64,000 nt of DNA from Rhodococcus sp. 14-2470-1b (GTDB lineage: Bacteria; Actinomycetota; Actinomycetes; Mycobacteriales; Mycobacteriaceae). Under the pieces are notes generated by a model, which saw nothing but the letters and a program-made list of their open reading frames with translations, was not told the origin of the DNA and did no database searches. Shown in pieces: positions 8,636 to 17,208 of the stretch. The stretch's first letter is position 1. Every line of letters starts with the position of its first letter. The position numbers were made by a program, and so were the translations under genes. The stretch lies in assembly GCF_002259415.1 (NCBI RefSeq), contig NZ_NPFY01000004.1, positions 186,001-250,000 of the forward strand, written 5' to 3'.

Positions 8636-9685
8636 ATGGACACCACGACGGTGGACGAGCTGGACGTGGTTGCCGTGCGCGAGTGGTTGGCCCATGTGGA
8701 GTCCTCGCCCGTGAACGATCTGACCGCTCGCCTCATCGCGGGAGGGCGTTCCAATCCGACCTACGAACTGGGCGATGGCAGCAAGAACTGGATTCTGCGT
8801 CGCCCTCCCCGCGGACACGTCCTTCCGACAGCCCACGACATGGGCCGAGAGTACCGAGCTCTGACGGCACTGAGAGACAGCGCAGTACCCGTGCCGAGAA
8901 CGGTCGGGATCTGCGAGGACACGACGGTGATCGGTACGACCTTCTACGTGATGGACAGGCTCGACGGCGTCACCCTCCGCACCCAGGAGGACACCGCGAC
9001 GCTCAGCGAGTCGCAACGCCGCGGGCTCGCGGATTCGATGTCCACCGTCCTCGCTGATCTGCACTCCATCGACCCCGCCGAGGTGGGCCTGGCGAACTGG
9101 GGCAAGCCCGACGGGTTCCTCGAGCGGCAACTCGGCCGGTGGCTTCGGCAGTGGGACGCATCCGCCACCGCCGAACGGCCCGAGGTCGCCGAACTGCACC
9201 GCCGACTACGCTCTGCCCTTCCGCCGCGGAGCTATCCGGGAATTGTGCACGGCGACTTCAAGATCGACAACATGATGGTCGACCGCTCCGACCCGACGAC
9301 AATTCTGGGTGTGCTCGACTGGGAGATGTCCACGCTCGGAGACACCCTCACGGACCTCGGAATACTGTGCTCGTTCTGGGACAACGCCGGTGAGTTCTAC
9401 AACCCGATCACTGCAGGTGCCACCGCGCTGCCCGGGTTCCCGACCCGCGACGAGATGGTGCAGCGTTACCTCGCGACGCGCGGCATCGACGTGCCCGACA
9501 TCGACTGGTACCTCGTGTTCGCCGATTTCAAGATAGCGGTCATCCTCGAAGGTATTCACGCGCGGTACGCCCAGGGGCACACCGACGGTGAGGACTTCTC
9601 ACGCGTCGGCGACATGGTCGGGCCGCTGCTCGGGCGCGCGCTCGACCGCGCATCTGCTTCTTCCGTCACCGGCCTCGCCGGCTGA
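8636..9685 (+). CDS. APH-family phosphotransferase (ACAD11/LvaA-like kinase)
   Basis: A 349-residue aminoglycoside-phosphotransferase-fold protein. The catalytic loop HGDFKIDNMM and the metal-binding DWEMSTLGD follow each other near residues 204-232, and the N-lobe GGRSNPTYEL and WILRRPP carry the nucleotide-binding strand and lysine/arginine region. In ACAD10/11 and in LvaA such domains phosphorylate the 4-hydroxyl of 4-hydroxyacyl-CoA so that a partner acyl-CoA dehydrogenase can eliminate phosphate. The immediate downstream neighbour is such a dehydrogenase, which supports this role. It starts at the ATG at 8636, 34 bp after the ligase. Confidence 0.85.
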   Translation: MDTTTVDELDVVAVREWLAHVESSPVNDLTARLIAGGRSNPTYELGDGSKNWILRRPPRGHVLPTAHDMGREYRALTALRDSAVPVPRTVGICEDTTVIGTTFYVMDRLDGVTLRTQEDTATLSESQRRGLADSMSTVLADLHSIDPAEVGLANWGKPDGFLERQLGRWLRQWDASATAERPEVAELHRRLRSALPPRSYPGIVHGDFKIDNMMVDRSDPTTILGVLDWEMSTLGDTLTDLGILCSFWDNAGEFYNPITAGATALPGFPTRDEMVQRYLATRGIDVPDIDWYLVFADFKIAVILEGIHARYAQGHTDGEDFSRVGDMVGPLLGRALDRASASSVTGLAG

Positions 9686-9704
9686 ACAGTCAAAGGACCT
9701 CCTC

Positions 9705-10997
9705 ATGACGCACGCCGTGAACACTCCCGCCATGCCCGCTACCGTCGACGTCGCATCTCTGGATCTTCGTCCGTCCGAGACAGCGCTTCGTTTGCGCGAG
9801 AGCCTGGTCGAGTTCATGCACACGCACGTCTTTCCCGCCGAGGCCGAGTACGAGCGCTACCGCGCCTCGGTAGGTCCGGAGGACAGCTCGCTCCCTCCTG
9901 TCGTCGAGACGTTGAAGAAGGAAGCGCGCGCACGCGGTCTCTGGAATTTGTTTCTCCCTGCCTATTCCGGGATCAGCCAACTCGACTACGCAGGGCTCGC
10001 CGAGATCACCGGGTGGAGTTTGCATCTGGCGCCCGAGGCCACCAACGGCCAGGCTCCGGACACCGGCAACATGGAACTGCTGCATCTGTTCGGCACGGAG
10101 GAACAGCAGCAGCAGTGGCTGGAGCCGTTGAAGGAAGGTGAAATTCGGTCCGCGTTCTCCATGACCGAGGTCGAGGTTGCAAGTTCCGACGCCACCAACA
10201 TCCAGACCCGAATCGTCCGAGACGGCGACCACTACGTGATCAACGGTCGAAAGTGGTGGACCAGCGGCGCATCCGACCCGCGGTGCCGGTTGCTCATCGT
10301 CATGGGCAAGACCGACCCCGACGCTCCGACGCATCGTCAACAGTCGATGGTGCTCGTACCGATCGACACTCCAGGTGTGACCGTCGTACGCGATGTTCCG
10401 GTGTTCGGCCGGCTGGATCAACACGGGCACTGCGAGGTGGTCTACGACGACGTCCGAGTACCCGTCACCAACATTCTCGGCGAGGAGGGCGCCGGCTTCG
10501 CGATCGCGCAGGCACGCCTCGGCCCCGGTCGTATCCACCACTGCATGCGCGCACTCGGCGCATCCGAACGAGCGCTGTCGCTGATGGTGTCGCGGGCACA
10601 GTCCCGCGTCGCGTTCGGCAAGCCGCTCGCCGAACAGGGTGTGGTGCAGGCCCAGATCGCCGAGTCGCGGATCGCGATCGATCAAGCACGCCTGCTGTGC
10701 CAGTACGCATCGAAGATCACGGACGTACATGGCAACAAAGCTGCGGCACCGTACGTCTCGGCTGCCAAGGTCTCCGTCCCCCGGGTGGCGCTCGACGTCA
10801 TCGATCGCGCCATCCAGGTTCACGGCGGCGCAGGCGTCAGCGACGACGTGCCACTCGCCGCGATGTACGGCTGGCATCGGGCCATGCGCATCTTCGACGG
10901 CCCGGACGAAGTCCACGTGCGCACCATCGCGAAATCCGAGCTGAAGAAATCTGGCGGTGCGCGCATCCGAGCGGATGTCCCCCAAGGTGGATCGTGA
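9705..10997 (+). CDS. acyl-CoA dehydrogenase, ACAD10/11-like
   Basis: A 430-residue FAD enzyme with the full acyl-CoA dehydrogenase fold. It has the N-terminal helical domain, a beta domain with AFSMTEVEVASSDATNIQT, and a C-terminal domain with GRIHHCMRALGASERAL, QVHGGAGVSDDVPLA and RIFDGPDEVH. The R-x-x-R-I-F-D-G-P-D-E-V-H ending is typical of the ACAD10/11 and LvaC branch, which acts on phosphorylated 4-hydroxyacyl-CoAs. It begins at the ATG at 9705, preceded by AAAGGA, 19 bp after the kinase-like gene. A hairpin follows it, closing this transcription unit. Confidence 0.88.
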   Translation: MTHAVNTPAMPATVDVASLDLRPSETALRLRESLVEFMHTHVFPAEAEYERYRASVGPEDSSLPPVVETLKKEARARGLWNLFLPAYSGISQLDYAGLAEITGWSLHLAPEATNGQAPDTGNMELLHLFGTEEQQQQWLEPLKEGEIRSAFSMTEVEVASSDATNIQTRIVRDGDHYVINGRKWWTSGASDPRCRLLIVMGKTDPDAPTHRQQSMVLVPIDTPGVTVVRDVPVFGRLDQHGHCEVVYDDVRVPVTNILGEEGAGFAIAQARLGPGRIHHCMRALGASERALSLMVSRAQSRVAFGKPLAEQGVVQAQIAESRIAIDQARLLCQYASKITDVHGNKAAAPYVSAAKVSVPRVALDVIDRAIQVHGGAGVSDDVPLAAMYGWHRAMRIFDGPDEVHVRTIAKSELKKSGGARIRADVPQGGS

Positions 10998-11028
10998 TCG
11001 CCATCACACATTCCTAACGTTGGTACAA

Positions 11029-11049
11029 ACCCGGCCACGCCGGCCGGGT
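11029..11049. terminator. hairpin after the acyl-CoA dehydrogenase gene
   Basis: ACCCGGCC (11029-11036) and GGCCGGGT (11042-11049) form a perfect 8-bp GC-rich stem with a 5-base loop, 31 bp past the stop at 10997 and 26 bp before the ATG at 11076. It has no T-tract, as is common in actinobacteria. It probably separates the ligase-kinase-dehydrogenase unit from the phosphorelay operon. Confidence 0.6.
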
Positions 11050-11075
11050 CCGTAGAGCCAACGCGAAGGACTGCA

Positions 11076-11450
11076 ATGAGCGACACGCACGAAGAAGTCG
11101 GCACAGGAACCAATCTGTTCACCGCCGGGACCGTCACCGGAACTGCTCGGTGGTTCCGCGAAACGTCGGACGTTCTGTCCATCGACGAGGACGACCTCGA
11201 AGAGACCATCGCGTTCGTCGACAAAGGCGGCATGACGTTTCTGTCACCGATCCTCCCCGACCTCAAAGCGATCGTCTGCTCGGCGGGAAGCCGTGAATCC
11301 CACCTGGCGATTCTCAGCCGTGAGTCGGCCGTCCCGTGCGTTCTCGCCACGACGCTGACCGGCGACATCGTCGACGGTGACATCGTCACGTTGGACCTCA
11401 ACGACACCGAGACGGCTCGCATCGCCCGCACATCGGCCGTGATCGCATGA
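11076..11450 (+). CDS. stand-alone phosphohistidine swivelling domain (PEP-utilising enzyme mobile domain)
   Basis: A 124-residue protein that is little more than the mobile domain of PEP synthase/PPDK-type enzymes, the part that carries phosphate on a histidine between active sites. The motif SRESHLAILSRESAVPCVLA has His76 in the place of the phosphorylated histidine, and DGDIVTLDL closes the domain. There is no ATP-grasp or PEP-binding domain, so it must receive phosphate from another protein; the dikinase at 20919 is the obvious candidate. It overlaps the next gene by ATGA. Two paralogous versions of this domain occur at 12712 and 16493. Confidence 0.82.
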   Translation: MSDTHEEVGTGTNLFTAGTVTGTARWFRETSDVLSIDEDDLEETIAFVDKGGMTFLSPILPDLKAIVCSAGSRESHLAILSRESAVPCVLATTLTGDIVDGDIVTLDLNDTETARIARTSAVIA

Positions 11451-12715
11451 CCGCCACCCCGCAGCTGGGTCATCCCGCAGGCTCCACTCCCGCCCACCCC
11501 GGTCATTCCGCAGGCTCCACTCCCGCCTTCGCGCCGAGTGATCTCACGCGGCTCTACACCGACACAACCTACGAACCGACGCTCGACGAGTGGAACTGGC
11601 TGATCCACAAGGGCGGCGCCGCCTACAAGAGCGAGCTGTCCGCACGGACAGTGTTCGAGTCCGAACTGTTCGGGATGAACACCTACATCCTGATGTCGAT
11701 GATGGAGGACTATCTCCGCGTCCCCGAGCGGATTCGCACAATTACCGAGAAGTTCACTCCCACCGAACTCGTCGCCAAGGAACTGTCCGTAGGCACGAAG
11801 AAGAACTTCATCAACCTCGCCGCGATGCCGTTGCACTACATGACCGGCCGCGAGATCTTCGTCGACCTGGGCGAGAACTCGTTGGAACAGGGTCTCGACG
11901 ATCAGCTGACGGTGCTGCGATTCTGGCGCGAGGCAACCATCGCGATGCGCGAGGACGACGTGCTGTTCAACATGGATGCGCAGCCTGCAGACAGCTCGCG
12001 AGTGGTGAACTCCGCCACCGTCGATCGCATTCTGGGCGAGCTGAATCCCGTGGACGACGCGATGCGACTCAAACTACGCAAGCTCGGCGCCCGCCTGACC
12101 GGTTACATGTTCCTCGAGAACTGCGATGCACGGACGGCGGTGTGCGACACAGGCCCGTATCACCTCGGCGACGGAACATTCCTGTTTCTGAGAGAGTTGT
12201 GCGCCGACAAATACGGTGAGTTTCCATGGCTGGACGGTATCCGCGAAGGGCTCGCACATCACCAGTTCGTTCTCGCGTACCGGCTCCCGGATTCGGTGAA
12301 GATGGACAACAACGTCTGGGGTACAGCATGGTTCGACCCGAGTAACTACCTCGACGAGGTCATCGACGCGCGTGTGTTCGTCAACGACGGTGACGGCCTG
12401 CGTCCACTCCAACGCGACGAGGTCGACGCCGTCGAGAAGTCCGTCCGTAGCGCTCACCGCGCTCTCTACTCCCGATTCGCGGACACCGACCCCGAGCAGC
12501 GCAACCTCTACGCCACACAGATGTACAGCTGGAAGCTCAAGAGCTGGGCTCGCGTCGCCGGGGTGTACGACAAGATCGACTGGGCCATTACACCGCGCAT
12601 CGTCGATTCTTACGCGAAGTTCAGCGATCCTGCCGTCGCCCTCGGTCTCATCGGTGGAATTTTCGTGCCTGCCGACCGTGACAGTTGTTTCCGATCGATA
12701 GGACAGACGCTATGA
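11447..12715 (+). CDS. uncharacterised phosphorelay partner protein, copy 1
   Basis: I do not recognise this 422-residue protein, which has no signal peptide or membrane segment. It is homologous to the C-terminal part of the fused protein at 12712 and to the protein at 17209. The shared landmarks are an S-x-LF-x-M-x-x-Y segment (ESELFGMNTYILMS), a TGR motif (HYMTGREIFVDLG), LTGYMFLENCDARTAVCDTGPY, FPWLDG and a late MYSWKLKSWARVAGVYDKIDW. Because each copy is paired with a phosphohistidine domain, it may bind the substrate that accepts the phosphate, as proposed for the large subunit of phenylphosphate synthase. This is inference. The N-terminus contains a 33-bp tandem repeat. Confidence 0.6.
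   Translation: MTATPQLGHPAGSTPAHPGHSAGSTPAFAPSDLTRLYTDTTYEPTLDEWNWLIHKGGAAYKSELSARTVFESELFGMNTYILMSMMEDYLRVPERIRTITEKFTPTELVAKELSVGTKKNFINLAAMPLHYMTGREIFVDLGENSLEQGLDDQLTVLRFWREATIAMREDDVLFNMDAQPADSSRVVNSATVDRILGELNPVDDAMRLKLRKLGARLTGYMFLENCDARTAVCDTGPYHLGDGTFLFLRELCADKYGEFPWLDGIREGLAHHQFVLAYRLPDSVKMDNNVWGTAWFDPSNYLDEVIDARVFVNDGDGLRPLQRDEVDAVEKSVRSAHRALYSRFADTDPEQRNLYATQMYSWKLKSWARVAGVYDKIDWAITPRIVDSYAKFSDPAVALGLIGGIFVPADRDSCFRSIGQTL
11468..11527 (+). repeat. 33-bp-period tandem repeat inside the 11447 gene
   Basis: A 27-base sequence (start GGTCATCCCGCAGG) occurs at 11468-11494 and again at 11501-11527 with one C/T difference, giving a period of 33 bp. It is in frame and encodes GHPAGSTPA followed by GHSAGSTPA, a proline/glycine-rich N-terminal tail. 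Confidence 0.85.
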
Positions 12716-14382
12716 GTACAGTGCACGATGTCGATACAAGTGTGGGATCTGGTATTCCGTCCTACCGGTTCGAGCCGATCACCGGCACCATCCGCACTTT
12801 CGACTCGCCACAGGACGTCATCGCGTCCATCGACGAGGACGTCGAATCCATGGTGGCACTGGTCAATTCCGGTGGTACTACGTTCTTGTCACCGATCCTG
12901 GGGCGTCTTGCGGGCATCATCGCGTGCGACGGAACGCTGCGCTCGCATCTGGCCATCGTCTCCCGTGAATTCGAGGTTCCCTGTCTCGTCGGCGCGACAG
13001 TGAATTCTGCTCTGACCGACGGCGACACCGTACGTCTGGACTACGTGGACGGTGGACGCGGCACGGTCACCGTTGTGACCGATACACCCGCCGCAGGCGA
13101 GACCGCACCTCCGAGCGCGATCGACGTCGATGTCGAAGTCGAGAAGTGGTGGAGCTACATTCGGCGCGTCGGCGACGACATCGCCGTCAAGGAGTTCGAC
13201 GTCACCGTGACCGACGACGTCCTGAGTGCACTGATCGCCCAGCCGCTGACCGACAGCCGTCTCGACGATCTGGTACAGCACATGGGCAGGACGTTCAAAC
13301 CCGAGATGACGAGACGGTCGGGGTTCACCTCCGAACTGTTCCCGATGATGCCGTACATGTCGCTTTCGACGATCGAGGACTTCCATACCTACGCGCAGCG
13401 TGTCCGTATTATCGAGTCAGCGATGCCCGCTGAGGAGATCGGCGCTCGCCTTCGGGAGCGCGCCGGCATCGCCAGTCCCTTGTGGAACTGGATGTCGGGG
13501 TACCACTACCTCACCGGTCGTCAGTGTCTGATCCAGATGGGTCTGCTGAAGCCCACCGACCGAACCGACGAGATCCGTACGGTCATCGACTTCTGGCGAC
13601 GGCTGGCGCTCGCTCAACGCGGTGACGGCACATTGGACAACAAGGACGCGGGCTTCACCCATCGGTATCTTCCGAGCGAGGAAGTGAACCCGCTGATCGA
13701 GTTGGCGACGCCGCTCCGGGCGTCGGACACCAAGGCCCTGAAGCGTCTGAACGCCACCGTCACCGGCTATCTGTTCCTGCACTTCACCGACTCCCGAGTC
13801 GGCATCTACGATTCCGGGCCCTACCCGGCAGGGGCCGGCCAGGTTGCGATCGTTCGCGACCTCCTCTGCTTGCAACCCAGCGACTTTGCGTATCCGTGGG
13901 CGGAAGGCTTGCACGGCCCGTATGCATCCCTGTCGCTGGTACTGAAATTCGATCCGAAATCGTTCGAATCGTTCGAGATCAACGACTGGGGTACGACGTT
14001 CACCGAGCCCGATCAGTTCCTCTCCGAGGTGACAGCCGTCGCGGTTGTCGGAACCACCTCGTCCGGCGATCGGGTGCAGATCGAACCGGACGACTGGCCG
14101 GCCCTGTCCGCAGACGTCAGTCGGATACACGGCGAGCTGTACCAACGCTTCGCGGACATGAACCGAGAGGAACGCATCTTCGCCGCGACAACGATGTACA
14201 GCTGGGGTCTCAAGCCGTTCGCGGCCGTCGCGGGTGTGGTCGACGATATCGACTGGTCGATCTCCTCGGACACCCTTGCGCTCTACCCGGATCCCCTGGG
14301 CGACGACGGCAGCGCCGGAACCATCTTCGGCACTGCCGTCGTGGCCAACGACCTTCCCGGCTCCTTCTCCCCCGTCCTCTGA
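12712..14382 (+). CDS. fused phosphohistidine domain and partner protein, copy 2
   Basis: A protein of 556 residues joining the two activities that are separate genes on either side. Residues about 20-120 are a mobile domain with TLRSHLAIVSREFEVPCLVG, where His79 is the expected phosphate carrier. Residues about 165-550 are the unrecognised partner domain, with TSELFPMMPYMSLS, HYLTGRQCLIQMG, TVTGYLFLHFTDSRVGIYDSGPY and TTMYSWGLKPFAAVAGVVDDIDW. The fusion shows that domain and partner work as one unit. It starts by ATGA overlap with the 11447 gene. No membrane segment is seen. Confidence 0.72.
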   Translation: MSTVHDVDTSVGSGIPSYRFEPITGTIRTFDSPQDVIASIDEDVESMVALVNSGGTTFLSPILGRLAGIIACDGTLRSHLAIVSREFEVPCLVGATVNSALTDGDTVRLDYVDGGRGTVTVVTDTPAAGETAPPSAIDVDVEVEKWWSYIRRVGDDIAVKEFDVTVTDDVLSALIAQPLTDSRLDDLVQHMGRTFKPEMTRRSGFTSELFPMMPYMSLSTIEDFHTYAQRVRIIESAMPAEEIGARLRERAGIASPLWNWMSGYHYLTGRQCLIQMGLLKPTDRTDEIRTVIDFWRRLALAQRGDGTLDNKDAGFTHRYLPSEEVNPLIELATPLRASDTKALKRLNATVTGYLFLHFTDSRVGIYDSGPYPAGAGQVAIVRDLLCLQPSDFAYPWAEGLHGPYASLSLVLKFDPKSFESFEINDWGTTFTEPDQFLSEVTAVAVVGTTSSGDRVQIEPDDWPALSADVSRIHGELYQRFADMNREERIFAATTMYSWGLKPFAAVAGVVDDIDWSISSDTLALYPDPLGDDGSAGTIFGTAVVANDLPGSFSPVL

Positions 14383-14407
14383 CCTACCCACCGAAGGAAC
14401 AGTGCTC

Positions 14408-15553
14408 ATGCGACAGTCCCAACAAAAGCTCCTCCCCGCCGATGAATTGCTGCACCACCAGACGGTGCAAACCTTCGCGACCGTGTCCGAGTCCGACATT
14501 TCTTGGACCGAGAAGATCTGGTCACCCATTTTCGCCATCGACGGTTCAGCCCAAATCGACTGCGGGCTCGGCAAATACCACAATCGGAACGTGATGGACA
14601 TGTTCGCCGGCGTCTCGCGCGGAACAGAGCAGATCACCGTCCGCGCAAGCAGGACACTGGACGACGACCTGGAGCGAATCGGCGCAGGCCCGTTCGATTA
14701 CGAAGTGATCGAACCCATGAAGAAGCTTCGATTCGTACTGCGTGAGAACGATGTTCAACCTATCGAATTCGACGTAGTGCTCACCGCGGTACTACCCCCG
14801 TTCCTCGAAGCCAAGGATGCGCAACGCGACACTCTCGGGCTGCGCATGTGCTCCGAGGTGCTGCGGTACCACCAACTATGCACTGCCGAAGGTACTTTGA
14901 AGATCGACGGCAGCACCATCGACATCACACCCGACAAGTGGCTCGCCTACCGGGACCATTCGTGGGGTGTACGCATGGACGTCGGCGAGCCAGCCCCGGA
15001 CGTACATCGAATTCAACGCTTGGAACGCGACTTCACGCTGTTCTGGAGCCCGATGTCGTTCCAGAGGCCCGATGGTAGCCGGTACGAAATCCACTTCTAT
15101 CTGCAGAAAGAAGGTGACACCGTCACCTATTTCTCTGGATTCGTGAACGAAGCCGACGGCTCCCAACATCCGCTGGTAGGCGTACGGGATGATCTGAAGT
15201 TCGACCCGACCAACCGTCGACTGCTCGGCGGGACGATCGAATTCGATGCGGGCTGGGGCGAGACTCGCCGGATAGAACTCGAGCCGTTGAGCGATACAGG
15301 GTTTCACCTCGGAGCCGGCCTGTACTTCGGCTACAAGAACCAGCGGCACGGCGTCTATGCGGGACCCGACCACCTCGACGGTGAACGAATCGCCGATGTG
15401 TCCACGCCCGATGCGGTGCGCGAGATACATCAGCTTCGAGACCTTCCGATGCGTACGAGGGAGGGTGACGCGGAGGGATACGCGATCTTCGAATCCATGG
15501 TCATCGGCGAGCACCCGAAGTACGGTCTGACCCGGGAAGATTCGTTCCTCTGA
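14408..15553 (+). CDS. uncharacterised beta-rich protein (DUF7064/7065 or CrtC/AttH lipocalin-like)
   Basis: This 381-residue protein is rich in predicted beta strands, with aromatic repeats such as RYEIHFYLQKEGDTVTYFSGFVNEADG and TGFHLGAGLYFGYKNQRHGVYAGP, and a central WLAYRDHSWGVR. That pattern resembles the lipocalin-like AttH/CrtC hydratase fold and the DUF7064/DUF7065 proteins of actinobacterial lipid or steroid clusters; I assign it only tentatively. The ATG at 14408 lies behind GAAGGA, 25 bp after the fused phosphorelay gene, so it is in the same operon. It could handle a hydrophobic substrate. A strong hairpin ends the operon. Confidence 0.5.
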   Translation: MRQSQQKLLPADELLHHQTVQTFATVSESDISWTEKIWSPIFAIDGSAQIDCGLGKYHNRNVMDMFAGVSRGTEQITVRASRTLDDDLERIGAGPFDYEVIEPMKKLRFVLRENDVQPIEFDVVLTAVLPPFLEAKDAQRDTLGLRMCSEVLRYHQLCTAEGTLKIDGSTIDITPDKWLAYRDHSWGVRMDVGEPAPDVHRIQRLERDFTLFWSPMSFQRPDGSRYEIHFYLQKEGDTVTYFSGFVNEADGSQHPLVGVRDDLKFDPTNRRLLGGTIEFDAGWGETRRIELEPLSDTGFHLGAGLYFGYKNQRHGVYAGPDHLDGERIADVSTPDAVREIHQLRDLPMRTREGDAEGYAIFESMVIGEHPKYGLTREDSFL

Positions 15554-15560
15554 TTCGAGC

Positions 15561-15592
15561 CGGGGTAGTGCGGGACGCGCCGCACTACCCCG
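15561..15592. terminator. bidirectional terminator hairpin
   Basis: CGGGGTAGTGCGG (15561-15573) and CCGCACTACCCCG (15580-15592) form a perfect 13-bp stem with a 6-base loop. It lies between two convergent genes and includes the stop codon of the LuxR gene (15585-15587). Confidence 0.85.
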
Positions 15593-16382
15593 ATCGTGCG
15601 AGGAGGGCGAGTTCCATCCTCGTGTGACATCCCGTCGTGGCGAGGATTCGGCTCACATACTTCTTGACACTGTCCTCCGCGAGCGACAGCGTCGCGGCGA
15701 TCTGCGCATTACTGAGACCTTCGGCGATGAGCCGCACGACTTCTCGCTGACGCTCGGTCAGATCATGGAAGTCCCCTCGCGCCGACACGAACGGGATGTT
15801 GCGCGCAACCGCCGACAGCTGGCGCGCCAACAGTCGCAGCGTCGCAAGCTCTACAGGGCCGAGTTGCTTTGCGTCGCCGGTGAAGATGCCGATCAATCCC
15901 GTGTGCATCCCGTACAGATCGACGCGCATCGCGGCCGCGGCGTCGACCGACCACGTTCCCTCGAGGAAGTGGTGGACGTATGCCGACGCCGTCGACGGCA
16001 TGGCACCCAACGCATGCACCTCCCCGAGCGACGCCACTCCGCCTGCTTGGAGCATGCGCAGGGCCGTCGGCGTCCCGAACACGTCGTGGTGGGCCCACCG
16101 GTCGTGATATTCGCTCAGCATCGATTCGGTGCGACCGGTCACCACCGGTGACCGGTCGACGAATGTGGTCTGGAACGTCGGGCCCGCAAAGAACGACACG
16201 TCTCGAAAGCCGAACACCTCGGACAGCGCGTCGACCACCTGTTCCTTGAAGTCGGACAGGCAGTTGGCTGCGTCGCAGCGTTCGAGCACTGCGAAGGCTC
16301 GCCGGTAATCGGCGTTCTTCAGGACAGTGCGGTGACCGGACGAAGGCGCAGGGCGCCGGATCGGATCAGGACTGTCCACCAT
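15585..16382 (-). CDS. LuxR-type transcriptional regulator
   Basis: A regulator of 265 residues. The last 60 residues are a LuxR/FixJ helix-turn-helix (DLTERQREVVRLIAEGLSNAQIAATLSLAEDSVKKYVSRIL). The N-terminal 190 residues look like a GAF-type sensor without a recognised ligand. The same architecture and matching phrases (ALVDA..VFDVRDVTFF, EYxxRWxxxDVF, HTH VKKYVSRI) occur in the regulator at 33789. It is divergent from the 16493 gene, so it probably controls the phosphorelay genes. The start is uncertain: ATG at 16382 lacks a clear ribosome site, and a TTG at 16433 is also in frame. Confidence 0.85.
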   Translation of the reverse strand: MVDSPDPIRRPAPSSGHRTVLKNADYRRAFAVLERCDAANCLSDFKEQVVDALSEVFGFRDVSFFAGPTFQTTFVDRSPVVTGRTESMLSEYHDRWAHHDVFGTPTALRMLQAGGVASLGEVHALGAMPSTASAYVHHFLEGTWSVDAAAAMRVDLYGMHTGLIGIFTGDAKQLGPVELATLRLLARQLSAVARNIPFVSARGDFHDLTERQREVVRLIAEGLSNAQIAATLSLAEDSVKKYVSRILATTGCHTRMELALLARSG

Positions 16383-16492
16383 CGTGGACTGTGACACATG
16401 GCACACGCTACATAGATTTTGATCAGTGAACAATCACCCGGCCGACGCGGAGAATTCCTCCGGCCGCCCCACCGACGTGCGAAGAGGTCCTC

Positions 16493-17206
16493 ATGACAGA
16501 CCCGGCGATCACCGTTCCCAAATGGGGCACTGCGGAGCTCACTCCGCTGCCCAACCGCTTCAACTCCGCCATTCGTGACCTGGTCGCATCCCGGATCGCC
16601 GCCTCGGACAGGCCGTGGGCGGAGCTGGTCCTCGACAGCAGCCTTTTCACCATCGACGACGCCGTCACCGTGGAGAAGAACGTTCTCGACTCCGGCTACC
16701 GCTTCGAATACTCCGCAACTGCGTCGCTTGCGGCCGACCCGGACAAGTACAAGTCTGCCGACAAGCCCGAACCGTCGAACCAGGCCGAGGCCCAACTCGT
16801 GGACGGCAGGCGACTCGTCGGAGCGGGCGACAACGTCATTCGCAAAGCGGCTCCGATCAGCGGGCCTGTCGCATTGGTATCGGACGTCGAGCAGGTCATG
16901 AATTTCCTGGTCGAGGGGGTGCCGACCGGAACCATCGCTGTCATCGACGACTCCGGCGGCACGCTGACCGCGCCGATCCTGGAGGGCTTTGCAGGCATCA
17001 TCTGTCTCGGCGGAACAGTGCGGTCGCACCTCGGCATCCTCGCCCGCGAATATGACGTCCCCACGTTGATGAACTGCTCGATCGGCACGCTCGTCGACGG
17101 CGACATCGTCGAAATAGAGATCACCGCTACACCTCCCGGGGCCGACGCCTACGAGACAGGCGACACCGGTCACGCACGTATCTGGAAGCTCGAAGGAGAG
17201 AACTGA
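16493..17206 (+). CDS. phosphohistidine swivelling-domain protein with extra N-terminal region
   Basis: A 237-residue protein. Residues about 125-220 are a mobile phosphohistidine domain (TVRSHLGILAREYDVPTLMN, with His179 as expected carrier, then LVDGDIVEIEI). Residues 1-120 are an additional polar region that I cannot assign; the other two copies lack it. The gene starts 6 bases after a GAGGTC ribosome site and is separated by two bases from the partner gene at 17209. It is the third domain-plus-partner pair in the cluster. Confidence 0.78.
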   Translation: MTDPAITVPKWGTAELTPLPNRFNSAIRDLVASRIAASDRPWAELVLDSSLFTIDDAVTVEKNVLDSGYRFEYSATASLAADPDKYKSADKPEPSNQAEAQLVDGRRLVGAGDNVIRKAAPISGPVALVSDVEQVMNFLVEGVPTGTIAVIDDSGGTLTAPILEGFAGIICLGGTVRSHLGILAREYDVPTLMNCSIGTLVDGDIVEIEITATPPGADAYETGDTGHARIWKLEGEN

Positions 17207-17208
17207 CC

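Noticed and set aside
6904..8754. A 616-codon open frame on the minus strand
   Set aside because: It is the exact antisense of the CoA ligase at 6922, rich in Arg/His/Gly as expected for a high-GC shadow, and has no family motif.
9690..10985. A 431-codon open frame on the minus strand
   Set aside because: Antisense shadow of the acyl-CoA dehydrogenase, whose own motifs are clear.
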